From: Algoriphagus iocasae
GTDB lineage: Bacteria > Bacteroidota > Bacteroidia > Cytophagales > Cyclobacteriaceae
Length of the DNA stretch: 62,468 nt
NCBI RefSeq assembly: GCF_014206875.1
Contig: NZ_JACIJO010000003.1
Coordinates: forward strand, 1,365,852-1,428,319
Direction of reading: 5' to 3'
Both the position numbers and the translations under genes were made by a program. Positions 61,600 through 62,468 of the stretch are shown one piece after another; positions within the stretch are counted from its first letter, which is position 1; each line of letters starts with the position of its first letter. The notes under the pieces are model-generated. The model was not told the DNA's origin, made no database searches, and saw only the letters and a list, made by a program, of their open reading frames with translations.

Positions 61600-62468
61600 G
61601 TGGTTTTCGATTTAATCCAACTTTACCTTAGTATTTACTACACGATTAGAGGATAAAAATTAGAATTCAAAAACTAGGAGGCAGTCCGAAGGGAACCCTG
61701 TTTTTAGGAAATTCTACTAGTAGCTCCAATTTATAAAAACTGACAAGTCGACTGAACTTTCAGTATAAGCCCCAGCCTGGGGGTAGTCACAATATTCTCG
61801 GAACTGGGTTGAATTTGTAATTCAACCTCACCCCGCCCTCTTCCCGATATCGCGACGCTCATCTGGACAAGCTCTGAAAGAGAGGGTGACCGATTCTGCT
61901 GAAAGTTGGAAACTTCAGGTTAATAAAGCGGAACTCCCAATGACAAACATAGTAATTGAAGCAATTTCATTTTTCTGTAACGAATCAAATTCCCCTTCCC
62001 GAAAAATCGGGACCGGCTTTAAAGGAGAGTGCCTGTCCCGATATTTTAATCCCGAGAACAATGCTATTCAGGAGCATCGAGTATCAGGAGCTAGGGTGAG
62101 GTATAAAGGTGAGGTGACTCAAACCAGAAATTCTTTAATCTTCCTTATCACCTCTCCCATCCCGTACAGTTGTCGGGACACTCATCACTTACTTATTCTT
62201 GATTCTTAATATCCGTATTCCAAATTCCTGGATCACATGGTCTCTGTTACGATCATGTTCTTTTTCTTTAAAATGGCTTTATGCCTCTTCTAAAACACTA
62301 AATGAACTACCTAACCTATCCCAACTTTTGAAGGCCAAAAGTTGGCAAAAGCCTTTGTCGCCGCCATCCCGACAATACCTTAGGTTTGTCAGATAGCAAA
62401 AAAGAAGGATTTGGATTATAATTGAAGTCCTGTCAGCGACCCAGCGACAATTTTAGGTGTAAGAGACC
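61600..62468. other. Non-coding, repeat-rich end of the window
   Basis: No credible gene. Contains the second 75-bp repeat, a CCCCAGCCTGGGG palindrome near 61777, an AGAGAGGGTGA word, the inverted 24-base REP-like copy (62031-62054), and CCCGACAA/TTGTCGGGA words near 62170 and 62370. Frames at 61886-62209 and 62199-62396 translate to repeat-derived peptides and are not annotated. Confidence 0.6.
61694..61768. repeat. 75-bp repeat, copy 2, right of the S41 peptidase gene
   Basis: Partner of 59701-59775 in the same orientation. The copies are about 2.0 kb apart and bracket the S41 gene, as if a mobile segment or a duplication had used them. Confidence 0.8.

Noticed and set aside
61886..62396. 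Two plus-strand frames at the window end.
   Set aside because: They cross REP-like repeats and lack any recognisable domain.

Overview
The window is a piece of a Bacteroidota chromosome, most likely order Cytophagales (Algoriphagus or Cyclobacteriaceae-like). The evidence is AT-rich DNA with almost no Shine-Dalgarno sequences, a TAnnTTTG-type promoter, and typical families of the phylum: DUF5686/carboxypeptidase-regulatory outer-membrane protein, 6-bladed beta-propeller lipoprotein, CzcA fused to TolC, and DUF6266-, DUF6943- and DUF6934-like proteins. The genus is an inference.

Core chromosome, left (1-29314). A 109-bp tandem repeat precedes a divergent Nramp-like transporter gene. A DUF5060/DUF4038 (apiosidase-like) glycosidase follows, then the translation operon thrS-infC-rpmI-rplT on the minus strand, with infC apparently starting at TTG. 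Next are a frameshifted propeller lipoprotein, a small outer-membrane barrel, a DUF5686 protein, lhgO, an FMN glutamate-synthase-like protein, a YheT-type hydrolase, an HPt-like protein, a BaiN/HI0933-type flavoprotein, a HerA-like ATPase, a DUF4332 protein, dapD and a glycosyltransferase. A Mn/Zn/Fe uptake operon (DtxR/MntR regulator, binding protein, ATPase, two permeases) has two near-perfect MntR-type operators in front. One permease carries its own DtxR-like C-terminal domain. A thioredoxin-like gene and mnmE follow with ATGA overlaps.

Genomic island (about 29315-58876). It is inserted exactly after the stop codon of mnmE, a site also used by SGI1-type islands. Left end: an excisionase-like gene with a zinc finger, a tyrosine integrase and a replication/primase-like module (HTH pair, VirE-N/BT4734-like, PriCT-2/DUF3987). 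Centre: one compact 11.8-kb operon of an XRE regulator, hsdM, hsdS, a ParB-AAA15 ATPase fusion, a TOPRIM protein, hsdR, a long prokaryotic Argonaute whose catalytic residues look lost, and a Fur-family gene. Junctions overlap or are only a few bases apart. The ATPase plus TOPRIM pair resembles OLD/Gabija/PARIS-type defence pairs, and here it sits inside a type I restriction operon. This is the best candidate for an undescribed system. Right part: heavy-metal efflux (DUF6660-like, CzcA-TolC fusion, CzcB, CDF-type protein), a long non-coding pyrimidine-rich stretch, an ArsR-merTP-GDCCVxC mercury-uptake cassette without merA, two large nested hairpins sharing a core, and DUF6943/DUF6266-like genes. 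No relaxase or conjugation gene was found.

Core chromosome, right (58877-62468). A strong terminator, probably the original mnmE terminator displaced by the island, is followed by a chimeric pseudogene (DUF6934-like plus histidine-kinase tail). An S41 peptidase gene is flanked by a 75-bp repeat, and the rest is non-coding DNA rich in short GGGA/TCCC palindromes.
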